Below, piece after piece: positions 8,239 through 15,914 of a stretch of DNA of 34,144 nt. Position 1 is the first letter of the stretch, and every line of letters starts with the position of its first letter. The stretch comes from Alphaproteobacteria bacterium (GTDB taxonomy: Bacteria; Pseudomonadota; Alphaproteobacteria; Caulobacterales; Aquidulcibacteraceae). The notes under the pieces are model-generated. The model made no database searches, had not been told where the DNA came from, and saw only the letters and a list, made by a program, of their open reading frames with translations. The DNA lies in assembly GCA_027484265.1 (NCBI GenBank), contig JAIXTH010000023.1:1-34144 (forward strand). Direction: 5' to 3'. A program made the position numbers and the translations under genes.

Positions 8239-10068
8239 TTACTGCGCCTGCGCGCGCTGCCGGGCCCGGCGGGCGAAGCGGGCGGGATCCAGGGCTTCGG
8301 CCACATCGGTCTCGACTGGCAACGGCTCGCCCAGGGCCTGTGCGGCGATCAGTTCGGCACACAGGAAGGCGGTTGTGAATCCACGGGCGCCAAGGCCCGC
8401 CAGCACAAACAGACCACCGGCCCCCGCCATCGGACCAGCCACTGGCATCCGGTCCGGCGCGGTCACCCGCACCGCTGCCCGCCCCCACGCTTCGTCCAGC
8501 TCCAGCGCAGCGGCAAGGTCCGGGGCCTGCCGATCCAGCAGGGCCTGGTTGCGACGATGCTCGGCGGAGTCGGGCAGCTGCGGCGGCCGGTCCAGCGGCC
8601 AGGGGTCGAACGTCGCGCCAAAGAACAGCCCGTCGCGGAACGGCCCAGCATAGGCGCCGCCTGCCAGGGGCGGATCTGGTGGGGCCATGGCCGCCGCCAG
8701 CGGCGCGATGCTCAAGGTACCGTGCCGCCCCTCCAGCGGCAGCAGATCGTCGGCGCCCGCGCTGGCCAGCAGGCCCGGCGCGGCAGGGCCAGCCGCCACG
8801 ACACACAGGTCCGCACTGGCAAGCACGGTCCCCGCAGCATCGAGCGCCACCCAGCATCCATCCCGGCGCACCAGCTGCGCGACTGTCACCGACAGCCGGT
8901 CGATTCCCGCCAGCAGCCCGTCCACCACATCCACGGGCGCAATCATCCCGCCGCGCCGGTGCAGCAGCCGCCCCTGCCCGTCATCACACAGCCAGTCATG
9001 CGGCAGCGGCGGGTCGGCCAGCAGGTCTGCGGCACGGGCCAGGTCGCGGTCGGAACGGGCGGTCTCGACCACACCGGTGGCCTGGAGGGCGGGCGGTCCC
9101 AGCCGCGCCAGCTCGGCGGCGGCCAGCACAAACGCCTGACGGTGGAACCGGCCCTCGCGGGTGGCATCGCGATCGAGCCGGGGCATCACCAGCGCCGCCG
9201 GATTGCCGCTGGCCTTGGTCTGGCCACATGTATCGGCGTCCAGCACCTGGACCGCCAGTCCGCGCCGCACCAGCGCGCGGGCCGCCGCAGCGCCCGCGAT
9301 CCCGCCGCCGATCACCAGAGCCGATGCTGGCGGTGTGCAGTCCTGCGGCTGCGACGGTTCAGCCGGCCGGGAGGCCTCCAGCCGCTCCCGCTTGCGACCA
9401 AAGCCGGGCGGACGCGCGAGCGTGAAGCCCAGCTCCTGCAGCGCGCGGCGCACCGGCCCGGCCACGGAGTAGGTCGCCGCCCGCGCACCCGGCGCGCACA
9501 GCCGCCGCACTTCGCCCAGCACCTGCGCGCTCCACATCAGCGGATTACGCGCCGGGGCAAAACCATCGAGGAACCAGGCGTCGGCCTGAAGTGACAGCTG
9601 CGGCAGCCAGGTGCCCGCCTCGCCCACCACCACCGTGAGGGCGAAGCCATCTTCCTCAAACCAGATCCGCTGCAGGCCAGAGGTACGCACCGGCCACCGC
9701 GCCAGCAGCCGCTCTGCCAGGTCGCCCAGCTCCGGAGCACTCGCCTGCAGCGAGGTGCGGGCAATTGCGGCATCCATCAGGAAGCCTTCGACTGTCACCA
9801 TGTGCAGGATGGCGCGGGGCGAAGGCCGGTGCCGCCGCCACAGGTCCCACAGCGCCAGGACATTCAGGCCGGTCCCGAGCCCAAGCTCGGCCACCGTGAA
9901 CCGGTCCCGCCCGGCCCAGCGCTCCGGCAAGCCGCAGCCCTGCAGGAACACCAGCCGCGTTTCGGCCAGTCCGCCATCACGGGAGAAATAGGTGTCGTCG
10001 AAATCAGGCGCCGTGAGTGTGCCCTCGGCATCGCTTTCCAGTCGGGGCAGGGGTGGCAGGCGCGGCAT
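8239..10068 (-). CDS. mnmC: bifunctional tRNA mnm5s2U34 biosynthesis enzyme MnmC
   Basis: The 609-residue fusion enzyme completes the wobble-uridine modification mnm5(s2)U34 in tRNAs. The FAD-dependent oxidoreductase domain removes the carboxymethyl group from cmnm5U, and the methyltransferase domain methylates nm5U with S-adenosylmethionine. The methyltransferase domain comes first (about residues 1-235), with the SAM motif ELGLGTG at 61-67 and the WFLDGFAP motif at 165-172. The oxidoreductase domain follows, with the FAD Rossmann motif VIGGGIAGAAAARAL starting near residue 252, and a C-terminal GLGARGFTTAFLCAELIA. Both halves appear intact. The ATG at 10068 lies shortly after a terminator, so it probably has its own promoter. 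Confidence 0.93.
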   Translation of the reverse strand: MPRLPPLPRLESDAEGTLTAPDFDDTYFSRDGGLAETRLVFLQGCGLPERWAGRDRFTVAELGLGTGLNVLALWDLWRRHRPSPRAILHMVTVEGFLMDAAIARTSLQASAPELGDLAERLLARWPVRTSGLQRIWFEEDGFALTVVVGEAGTWLPQLSLQADAWFLDGFAPARNPLMWSAQVLGEVRRLCAPGARAATYSVAGPVRRALQELGFTLARPPGFGRKRERLEASRPAEPSQPQDCTPPASALVIGGGIAGAAAARALVRRGLAVQVLDADTCGQTKASGNPAALVMPRLDRDATREGRFHRQAFVLAAAELARLGPPALQATGVVETARSDRDLARAADLLADPPLPHDWLCDDGQGRLLHRRGGMIAPVDVVDGLLAGIDRLSVTVAQLVRRDGCWVALDAAGTVLASADLCVVAAGPAAPGLLASAGADDLLPLEGRHGTLSIAPLAAAMAPPDPPLAGGAYAGPFRDGLFFGATFDPWPLDRPPQLPDSAEHRRNQALLDRQAPDLAAALELDEAWGRAAVRVTAPDRMPVAGPMAGAGGLFVLAGLGARGFTTAFLCAELIAAQALGEPLPVETDVAEALDPARFARRARQRAQAQ

Positions 10069-10096
10069 GGCTGGAAATCAGGGGCGCAAAAGCAGA

Positions 10097-10120
10097 AAGG
10101 CCACCCCGAAGGGTGGCCTT
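10097..10120 (-). terminator. intrinsic terminator of the Ala-rich lipoprotein gene
   Basis: Read on the minus strand, a perfect 10-bp stem (10120-10111 with 10106-10097) is capped by a TTCG tetraloop and followed by CTTTCTGCTTTT. It lies about 27 bases after the lipoprotein stop codon and 29 bases before the mnmC start. It separates the two genes. Confidence 0.92.
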
Positions 10121-10146
10121 CCGAAACAATCGTTCCGAAGAAACGA

Positions 10147-10488
10147 TTACTTCTTTTCGCCTTCGGCGGCCGGAGCAGCAGCGGCGTCGGTCGCGGCGGC
10201 AGCGGCGTCGGTGGCAGCACCGGCAACGGCGTCAGCAGCGCCAGCGGCGGCGTCGGCAGTGGCGGCAGCAGCGTCGGTCGCGGTGGCGGCAGCGGCGTCA
10301 GCAGCACCGGCAACGGCTTCGGCGGCGCCGGCAGCGGCGTCGGTGGTGGCGGCAGCGGCGTCGGCCGGAGCAGCTTCGGTGGCGGTGGCGTCAGCAGCCG
10401 GGGCTTCGGCGGCGGGTTGGCCGCAGGCGGCAACGCCCAGGATCGCGGCGAGCGAGGCAGCGGCGAGCAGCTTCTTGAGTTCGGTCAT
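10147..10488 (-). CDS. small Ala-rich repetitive lipoprotein
   Basis: A 113-residue protein with a type II signal peptide: MTELKKLLAAASLAAILG followed by lipobox VAAC, with Cys at 22. The mature part is almost only Ala with Asp, Thr, Val, Gly and Glu, in imperfect repeats such as DAAAATTDAAAGAAEAVAG then DAAAATADAAAGAADAVAG. It ends in a charged AEGEKK. It should be a helical, membrane-anchored periplasmic or outer-membrane protein. It has an AAGGAA ribosome binding site and its own strong terminator, so it is a monocistronic, probably well-expressed gene. It may be functionally like Lpp or entericidin-type small lipoproteins, but I see no family match. Function unknown. Confidence 0.82.
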   Translation of the reverse strand: MTELKKLLAAASLAAILGVAACGQPAAEAPAADATATEAAPADAAAATTDAAAGAAEAVAGAADAAAATATDAAAATADAAAGAADAVAGAATDAAAAATDAAAAPAAEGEKK

Positions 10489-10745
10489 GGTTGGATTCCT
10501 TGTTCCCCTGCGCGCCCCGCTTCATGGGCGCACTGGCTAGCCTGATTACTGGCCACGTGATGGAGTCGCAAGCGCAGCTGTTAGCCGGAATTGCGCGCAC
10601 TTTTATGCAAAAACGCCGCAACCAACCACGGTTCGCGAGGCGAACAGACATAGCTGCCGGATGTGAAGTATCTGTTTCTGAACAAACTGTCACTGCGCTG
10701 GCAGCCACCAGGGGCAGCTGCCAGCAATCCGGCGACCCACACCAA

Positions 10746-12644
10746 TCACATTCGCGTGAGGGCCACCACCCGGGGATCGGGCGGTGTGGCGTAGAGCGCA
10801 TCAACCATCTCCTTGCGGAAATCGAGGGCAGCGCGCTGATTCACATATCCCTTGTCGGTGATTTCGCCCGCATCGATCGAAGGGGCCGTGGTGAGGAGCG
10901 CAAAGCGGGCAATCCGCCGGGACGAGCCCTTTTCCTGCTGGTTGTGGGCGGCAAGCCGCGCTGCAATGTCCTGCGTCAGGACCGCGAGGCCTGCGGCCGG
11001 ATCGCCGCCGGCCGCTGCAATTGCCGCCTGCGCCGCCACCGGCGAGGGCCACACCAGGATGCCGATGTCCTCGCGGTCGAGCCCGGCAATCACGGCGTCA
11101 TGCACCAGCGGCGAGCAGGCCGCCACGATAGCGGGCCGCAGGGTGCCGACCGATACCCAGGTGCCAGACGAGAGCTTGAAGTCCTCGGTGACCCGGCCAT
11201 CGAACACCAGCCCCTGCGATGGGTCGGCGTCATCGACAAACCGGCAGGCGTCCCCCAGCCTGTAGAAGCCCTCCTCATCAAAGGCCGCCGCAGTCTTCTC
11301 CGGATCGTCGAAATAGCCCGGGCAGACGGTAGCCCCCTTCACCCGGACTTCCAGCTTCTGCCCATTGGGCACTAGCTTGAGGGTGATCCCCGGCAGGGGC
11401 AGGCCGATCAGACCAACCCGCTCCGCTGCCCAGTGCACCACGGTGATGCCCTGGGTCTCGGTAGCACCATACATAGTGGTGAGGGGCACGCGGTGTCCGG
11501 TCTCGGCGATGGCGAGGGCCTGGATCCGCCCGTACAGGTCATCCGACAGGGTGGCGCCGCCATACCCCATGTAGCGCAGGTTCTTGAAGAAGCCGGCGCG
11601 CAGCGCCGGGTCCTTCTCCATCGCATCGGCCAGCATGGCGAAGGCGATGGGCGCCGACCCGAACACATCGGGCGAGACCTCCTTGAGATTGGCCATGGTG
11701 ACTTCGAAGCGCCCCGGCATCGGGCGTCCGTCATCGATCGAGAGGGTTCCGCCTGCGTTGAGATTGCCGTTGAAGTTCACATTGGCGCCGGAGATGTGGT
11801 TCCAGGGCATCCAGTCGAGCGACTGCGGCACACGGTTCGGATCGGCATCGGGATCATCGCGCAGGCCATCCTGCGCCGCGATCTGGGCGCACATGGCGCC
11901 CTGGGTCTGCGGTACGCCTTTGGGCAGGCCGGTAGAGCCGGAGGTGAACAGGATCTTGGCCACGGTCTGCGGGCCGATGGTCTCCTGAAGGGCATCGACC
12001 TGCGGGTCGAGGGCATGGGCCGCCAGGTCGGCATAGGCCACCTGCCCGGGCCCGGGCGCCGGATCGCAGGTGATGACCGTGGCGCCCCGGTCCGCGAGAG
12101 CTGCCAGCGCAGGCTCGAATCCGGCCAGCGCCTGCACGAAGATCGCCTTCGGCCCCGCCTTGGCAGCACAATGGCGCAGGGTCTTGAAGTCGGTGGACAT
12201 GGTGGAATAGGCCACCGACAGCGGGGCCGTCATCGCCTTGATCCGCATGGCCGCCAGCATCAGCAGCGCATGCTCGATCGAATTGGGTGACAGAACGAGC
12301 AATGAGCCCGTCCCTTCGCCCAGACCCAGCGCCAGCAGTCCGGCCGCCAGGCGGCGGGTGGTTTGCGCAGCCTCGCCATAGGTCACCTGCCGCCAGGGTC
12401 CAAGCGGCGCGCCCGGCGGGGTGGGCTGACGCTGGCGCAGGAACGGTCGGTCCGGGTGCAGCGCGGCCTTCTCGTCCAGCAGGTGCGGGATCGAGCGCGG
12501 CATCACCCCCGGTTCATGCTGCGAGGTGATGTAGATCACCCCGTCGGGGCCGTCGCGGCGAACAGCGCGCGGCGGCTTCATCGGCAGGCGCTTGAAGGGT
12601 GGCGGGGCAAGGCTGGGCGCAGCGGCGCCGTCGGCTGGCGGCAT
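10746..12644 (-). CDS. fcs: feruloyl-CoA synthase (AMP-forming acyl-CoA synthetase)
   Basis: This 632-residue protein belongs to the ANL adenylating superfamily and most resembles feruloyl-CoA synthases, which activate ferulate and related hydroxycinnamates with ATP and CoA. The P-loop-like motif TSGSTGLPKGVPQT lies near residues 231-244, the MYGATETQG motif near 392, and the domain hinge DGRVTEDFKLSSGTW near 490. The C-terminal SIDAGEITDKGYVNQRAAL carries the usual active-site lysine region (TDKGY). The N-terminal leader (residues 1-45, ending RSIPHLLDEKAALHPDRPFL) is normal for this subfamily. The ATG at 12644 has a GAGGGAG site 7-8 bases upstream. No hydratase/aldolase or vanillin dehydrogenase gene is adjacent, so substrate assignment rests on sequence only. 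Confidence 0.8.
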   Translation of the reverse strand: MPPADGAAAPSLAPPPFKRLPMKPPRAVRRDGPDGVIYITSQHEPGVMPRSIPHLLDEKAALHPDRPFLRQRQPTPPGAPLGPWRQVTYGEAAQTTRRLAAGLLALGLGEGTGSLLVLSPNSIEHALLMLAAMRIKAMTAPLSVAYSTMSTDFKTLRHCAAKAGPKAIFVQALAGFEPALAALADRGATVITCDPAPGPGQVAYADLAAHALDPQVDALQETIGPQTVAKILFTSGSTGLPKGVPQTQGAMCAQIAAQDGLRDDPDADPNRVPQSLDWMPWNHISGANVNFNGNLNAGGTLSIDDGRPMPGRFEVTMANLKEVSPDVFGSAPIAFAMLADAMEKDPALRAGFFKNLRYMGYGGATLSDDLYGRIQALAIAETGHRVPLTTMYGATETQGITVVHWAAERVGLIGLPLPGITLKLVPNGQKLEVRVKGATVCPGYFDDPEKTAAAFDEEGFYRLGDACRFVDDADPSQGLVFDGRVTEDFKLSSGTWVSVGTLRPAIVAACSPLVHDAVIAGLDREDIGILVWPSPVAAQAAIAAAGGDPAAGLAVLTQDIAARLAAHNQQEKGSSRRIARFALLTTAPSIDAGEITDKGYVNQRAALDFRKEMVDALYATPPDPRVVALTRM

Positions 12645-12761
12645 GGTGGTCTCCCTCTGGCTGGCGTGCTCTGCCGGGGTACTCGACGTCCGGCATGCCG
12701 CTTCTCTGGGAGGACATGCTATTCGAGTTCCGCCATCTGTCGAGGGCGAACCGTCTGGTTC

Positions 12762-13019
12762 CTAGAAGCCCGGGACCACAGGCTTCACGAACTCGCCGAG
12801 GATATAGCCGACATTGATCCAGGACAGCCAGCAGAGGACAAAGGAGGCGAGGCCGCCACCCAGGGCGAAGTTCATCCCCAGGCTGATGCCGACTCCAACC
12901 ATATAGGCCGTGGAGCCGATCTCCACGATCTGGTTCGCCGATTGCTGCGCCGTCATGGCAGTGTTCTTGCTGATCTGCTGCAGGATCATCTGGATCTGCT
13001 GCTCGTTGAAGCTGTTCAT
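12762..13019 (-). CDS. small membrane protein of unknown function
   Basis: An 85-residue protein starting MNSFNEQQIQMILQQISKN. The first 35 residues look like a polar, Gln-rich amphipathic helix. The rest holds one or two hydrophobic segments (about 36-56 and 58-76: VGVGISLGMNFALGGGLASF and CWLSWINVGYILGEF), ending VVPGF. I chose the ATG at 13019; the frame opens at 13082, but the extra 21 residues would overlap the end of ccmB spacing and look unconserved. It lies 64 bases after ccmB on the same strand, where ccmC or ccmD would be expected, but it resembles neither. Coding status is likely but not proven. Confidence 0.65.
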   Translation of the reverse strand: MNSFNEQQIQMILQQISKNTAMTAQQSANQIVEIGSTAYMVGVGISLGMNFALGGGLASFVLCWLSWINVGYILGEFVKPVVPGF

Positions 13020-13083
13020 GTCCCCGCCCCCCGTTTGGCTCCCGTGAAGCAGGCAGGCTAGGATAACCGCCGTCCCGGTCAAG

Positions 13084-13761
13084 CTAGTCGATGTGAAGCT
13101 TCAGGGCTGCCGCAGCGGCCACCGGGGCCAGTGCGACCGATGCCAGCATGAGCGCGCACACGAACAGGAACGGCTGCGACAGCACGGTGCCGTCGCGCAT
13201 CAGGGCTTCGGCGCTGGCGGCTCCGAAGATCAGCACCGGCACATAAAGCGGCAGTGCCACCAGCGAGACCAGCAGACCGCCGCGCTTGATCCCCGCCCCC
13301 AGCGCCGCACCGATCGCCCCGATCTGGAACAGGGCGAGGCTGCCGACCGCCAGCTGGCCCGCCAGCAGCAGGGTCTTGCCCGGCTCCACCCGTACGAGGA
13401 TCGCTGCAATCGGAACGACCAACAGCAGGGGCAGCGCCACCGACACCCATTGGCCCGCTACTTTTGCCGCCACGGCCAGCGGCAGTGGAACGCCTGTCAG
13501 CAGCAGCTGATCGGCGGTGCCATCCTCCAGGTCGGCCTGAAACAGCCGCTCGAGCGATACCAGCGTGGCCAGTGCCAGCGCCAGCCACAGATAGCCCGGC
13601 CCGATGGCGCCCAGCCGCGCCGGATCCGGGCCCACAGCGAACGGCGCCACGGCGACGGCGCCTGCAAAGAAGGCCGCCGGCAGGAACGCCCCGCCACCGG
13701 CCCCCCAGCCCAGCCGGACCTCGCGCAGGGCGAGGGCAGACAGCGCCGACCTCAGGCCCAT
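13084..13761 (-). CDS. ccmB: haem exporter membrane protein CcmB
   Basis: A 225-residue inner-membrane protein with about six hydrophobic segments, the membrane component of the CcmAB(CDE) system that supports haem transfer to CcmE in cytochrome c maturation. Family features are an N-terminal ALALREVRLGW, FFAGAVAVAPFAVGPDPARLGAIGPGYLW, the conserved LERLFQADLEDGTADQLLL loop, and a hydrophobic LVSLVALPLYVPVLIFGA stretch. The start overlaps the end of ccmA by 10 bases, so the two are co-translated. ccmC, normally next, is missing here. Confidence 0.93.
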   Translation of the reverse strand: MGLRSALSALALREVRLGWGAGGGAFLPAAFFAGAVAVAPFAVGPDPARLGAIGPGYLWLALALATLVSLERLFQADLEDGTADQLLLTGVPLPLAVAAKVAGQWVSVALPLLLVVPIAAILVRVEPGKTLLLAGQLAVGSLALFQIGAIGAALGAGIKRGGLLVSLVALPLYVPVLIFGAASAEALMRDGTVLSQPFLFVCALMLASVALAPVAAAAALKLHID

Positions 13762-14375
13762 GTGTCCATCTCCAGCCGCTGCATCGGGGCGCCGGGCGGG
13801 GTGTCGTGCACTGCGGCGATCACCATCCCGCCCTCGGCCCGGTGCCGGTCCAGCAGCGCGCCCAGCATCGCCCGACCCGCTGTGTCCAGCGGCGCCGCCG
13901 GCTCATCCAGCAGCCAAAGCGGCCGGTTGGCCAGCACCAGCCGCGCCAGCGCCAGCCGTCGCCGCTGCCCCGCCGACAGCACCCCGCCGGGCAGGTCCAG
14001 CTGTCCGGCTATCCCGAGGCTCCCGGCGACATCCGGGATACGGCTGGCATCGCCGCCAAACAGCGCTGCCCAGAAGGACAGCTGCGCCCGAGCGGGCTCG
14101 GCCGGCTTGATCGCGTCGAGGTGGCCGAGGAACATCAGCCGGTCGGCATTGCTGTCATCATCGGTGCGCTGCGGCCAGTCGAGCCGGATGCGCCCGGCCA
14201 GCGGCTGGTGCAGTCCGGCCAGCGCCCGCAGCAGGGTCGTCTTGCCCGTCCCGTTGGGACCGCGCAGCTCCAATGCCTCGCCGGGTGCCAGGCCAAAGGA
14301 CAGATCGCGCGCCAAAAGCCGCTGGCCCCGGGCCAGCGCAAGGCCATCAACCTGAAGGCGCGCCGCGTGCCTCAC
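13752..14375 (-). CDS. ccmA: haem exporter ATP-binding protein CcmA
   Basis: A 207-residue ABC ATPase driving the CcmE-haem release step of cytochrome c maturation (System I). It shows the Walker A motif GPNGTGKTT, the signature LSAGQRRRLALARL, and Walker B LWLLDEP. I start it at the GTG at 14375, which overlaps the stop of the preceding gst as GTGA and gives a normal N-terminus (RLQVDGLALARGQRLL); the open frame extends to 14552 only within gst. Translation is therefore probably coupled to the glutathione S-transferase. Confidence 0.92.
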   Translation of the reverse strand: MRHAARLQVDGLALARGQRLLARDLSFGLAPGEALELRGPNGTGKTTLLRALAGLHQPLAGRIRLDWPQRTDDDSNADRLMFLGHLDAIKPAEPARAQLSFWAALFGGDASRIPDVAGSLGIAGQLDLPGGVLSAGQRRRLALARLVLANRPLWLLDEPAAPLDTAGRAMLGALLDRHRAEGGMVIAAVHDTPPGAPMQRLEMDTWA

Positions 14376-14998
14376 CCGTCGATCCTGATGCCTTCGCGGG
14401 CAATCGCCCGTGCTGCCGCCGGGCGCGCCGCCACCCGCAGCCCGTGAGCCACGAGGTTCGGATAGACGCTCATGTCGAGGCCGATGCGCGAACCCCAGCG
14501 GCGCATCACCAATATATAGGGGTCCACGACGGAGTAAGTTCCATGGTACCAATCAAGCCTGTCCAGCCGCGCGTCCATCCGGCTGAATGCCTCCCTGATG
14601 TCGGCCAGCGCCTTCTCCTTCAGTCCATGCCAGGCGCTCTCGTCGGGCGTGAACAGGGCCTGGCGCCAATAGCGGGCGAAGGCAACATGGACGCTGGAGG
14701 CCAGCCACGACATCGTTGACGCACAGTGTGCACGCTCGAGGGACTCGGCAGGCAGCAGCCCGTGGCCGGGGGATAGATCCGCCAGATAGGCCAGGATTGC
14801 CGGGCTCTCGGTGAGGGTTCCCCGGTCGGTGACCAGAGCCGGAACCTTGCCCGTGGGATTGACCGCCCGATACTCGGGCCGGTGCTGGTCGCCGGCCATC
14901 AGATCGAGGCGGATCGGCTCGAACGCGACCTCGATCTCTTCCAGCGCGATGTGGCTGGCAAGGGAACAGGCACCCGGGGCATAGTGAAACGTCAGCAT
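14372..14998 (-). CDS. glutathione S-transferase family protein
   Basis: A 208-residue GST. The N-terminal thioredoxin-like domain starts MLTFHYAPGACSLASHIALEE, with the APGACS segment typical of beta-class enzymes (Ser/Cys active region), then NPTGKVPALVTDRGTLTESPAILAYLAD, which contains the cis-Pro and the glutathione-binding ES pair. The C-terminal helical domain is complete. I chose the ATG at 14998, where the conserved N-terminus begins; 9 extra codons lie upstream. Its stop overlaps the ccmA start. The role is unknown: conjugation, reduction or a redox function linked to cytochrome maturation are all possible. Confidence 0.9.
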   Translation of the reverse strand: MLTFHYAPGACSLASHIALEEIEVAFEPIRLDLMAGDQHRPEYRAVNPTGKVPALVTDRGTLTESPAILAYLADLSPGHGLLPAESLERAHCASTMSWLASSVHVAFARYWRQALFTPDESAWHGLKEKALADIREAFSRMDARLDRLDWYHGTYSVVDPYILVMRRWGSRIGLDMSVYPNLVAHGLRVAARPAAARAIAREGIRIDG

Positions 14999-15178
14999 GG
15001 CCCCTCTTGATCCCCTGGCGGTCACCCGGTCAAGGGGCTGAAGGAGCCTCGCGCCCTGGGCCGCCCGGCCTGCCCGAACAGGTCTGCCGTCCGGTACGCC
15101 AGCTTCCCCGCGCCCATGCAGGGGGACGAACCGTCGCGGCTGGCGGTGGGTCCTCCGGACGAGCCCGCTGGCGTGCAG

Positions 15179-15230
15179 GGGCCCGCAGATGATCCTGCGG
15201 CGGCGCGCGCCGCTTGATCATCGCAGGCCC
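15179..15230. repeat. long imperfect inverted repeat between secB and gst
   Basis: Arms 15179-15194 and 15216-15230 pair over about 15 positions with one bulge and two G-U pairs. Inside them is a perfect 14-base palindrome (15200-15213, GCGGCGC/GCGCCGC). Neither strand has a T-tract directly after it, so it is not a standard terminator. It could fold in secB mRNA (3' side) or in a gst leader. Confidence 0.6.
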
Positions 15231-15257
15231 GTCAGGCCGGACAGCTGCGCTGCCGGG

Positions 15258-15761
15258 TCAGGCGTTGGCGGTCTGCTGCTGGGCCTGACGCTGGCTGGCG
15301 TACAGGGCGCCGAAGTCCATCGGGTCGATCAGCAGGGGCGGGAAGCCGCCGTTGCGGGTAGCGGTTGCCACGATCTCGCGGGCAAACGGGAGCAGGAGGC
15401 GCGGGCATTCCACCAGCACCAGCTGCTCGATCGCATCCGCCGGGACATTCGCGAACCCGAACAGACCCGCGTAATCCAGCTCCACGATGAACAGCACATC
15501 GCCATTGTCGCGGGTCGAGCGGGCATTGACCCGCAGGCCCACCTCGAACAGGCCCTCGTCTTCCATGCGCCGGGCGTTCACATCCAATTGAAGATCGATT
15601 TTCGGCTGTGCCCCTTGCTCGCGCAGGGAGTTGGGCGCACCCGGGTTCTCGAACGAAAGGTCACGGACATACTGCGCCAGCACCCGGATCGAGGGGGCCA
15701 GAGGGGGCGGGCCGTCGGCGGCGCCGTTGGTGGCGGGCGCGCCGTTGGATTGGTCGGTCAT
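15258..15761 (-). CDS. secB: protein-export chaperone SecB
   Basis: The 167-residue SecB holds preproteins unfolded and hands them to SecA. The conserved core runs from IRVLAQYVRDLSFENPGAPNSL near residue 25 through IDLQLDVNAR, LFIVELDYAGLF and VECPRLLLPFAREIV to GGFPPLLIDPMDFGALY. The N-terminal 24 residues form the usual disordered Pro/Ala tail. An AGGAG site stands 9-10 bases before the ATG. It is divergent from timA, a conserved alphaproteobacterial arrangement. Confidence 0.97.
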   Translation of the reverse strand: MTDQSNGAPATNGAADGPPPLAPSIRVLAQYVRDLSFENPGAPNSLREQGAQPKIDLQLDVNARRMEDEGLFEVGLRVNARSTRDNGDVLFIVELDYAGLFGFANVPADAIEQLVLVECPRLLLPFAREIVATATRNGGFPPLLIDPMDFGALYASQRQAQQQTANA

Positions 15762-15914
15762 CAGTCAAAGCTCCTGTGGGCGCGCGCCGGTAGCATGTCT
15801 GCTGGCCTTTCAGCAACCAAGACCGCTGACTTGTGCAGCGGGAAGGCCTATATCCCAATGACCCGGCTGCTCCGGACAACGGACAGCAGGCGGCGATAGC
15901 TGGTGAAAGAAGCA

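Noticed and set aside
8174-8857. N-terminal extension of the glycosyltransferase frame into mnmC
   Set aside because: The added residues are low-complexity Gly/Ala/Arg/Pro, and the conserved protein begins at the ATG at 8173.
10489-10745. Coding gene or clear promoter in the gap between the feruloyl-CoA synthase and the lipoprotein gene
   Set aside because: The region is locally AT-richer (about 10600-10690) and probably holds the lipoprotein promoter, but no -35/-10 pair with good spacing stood out.
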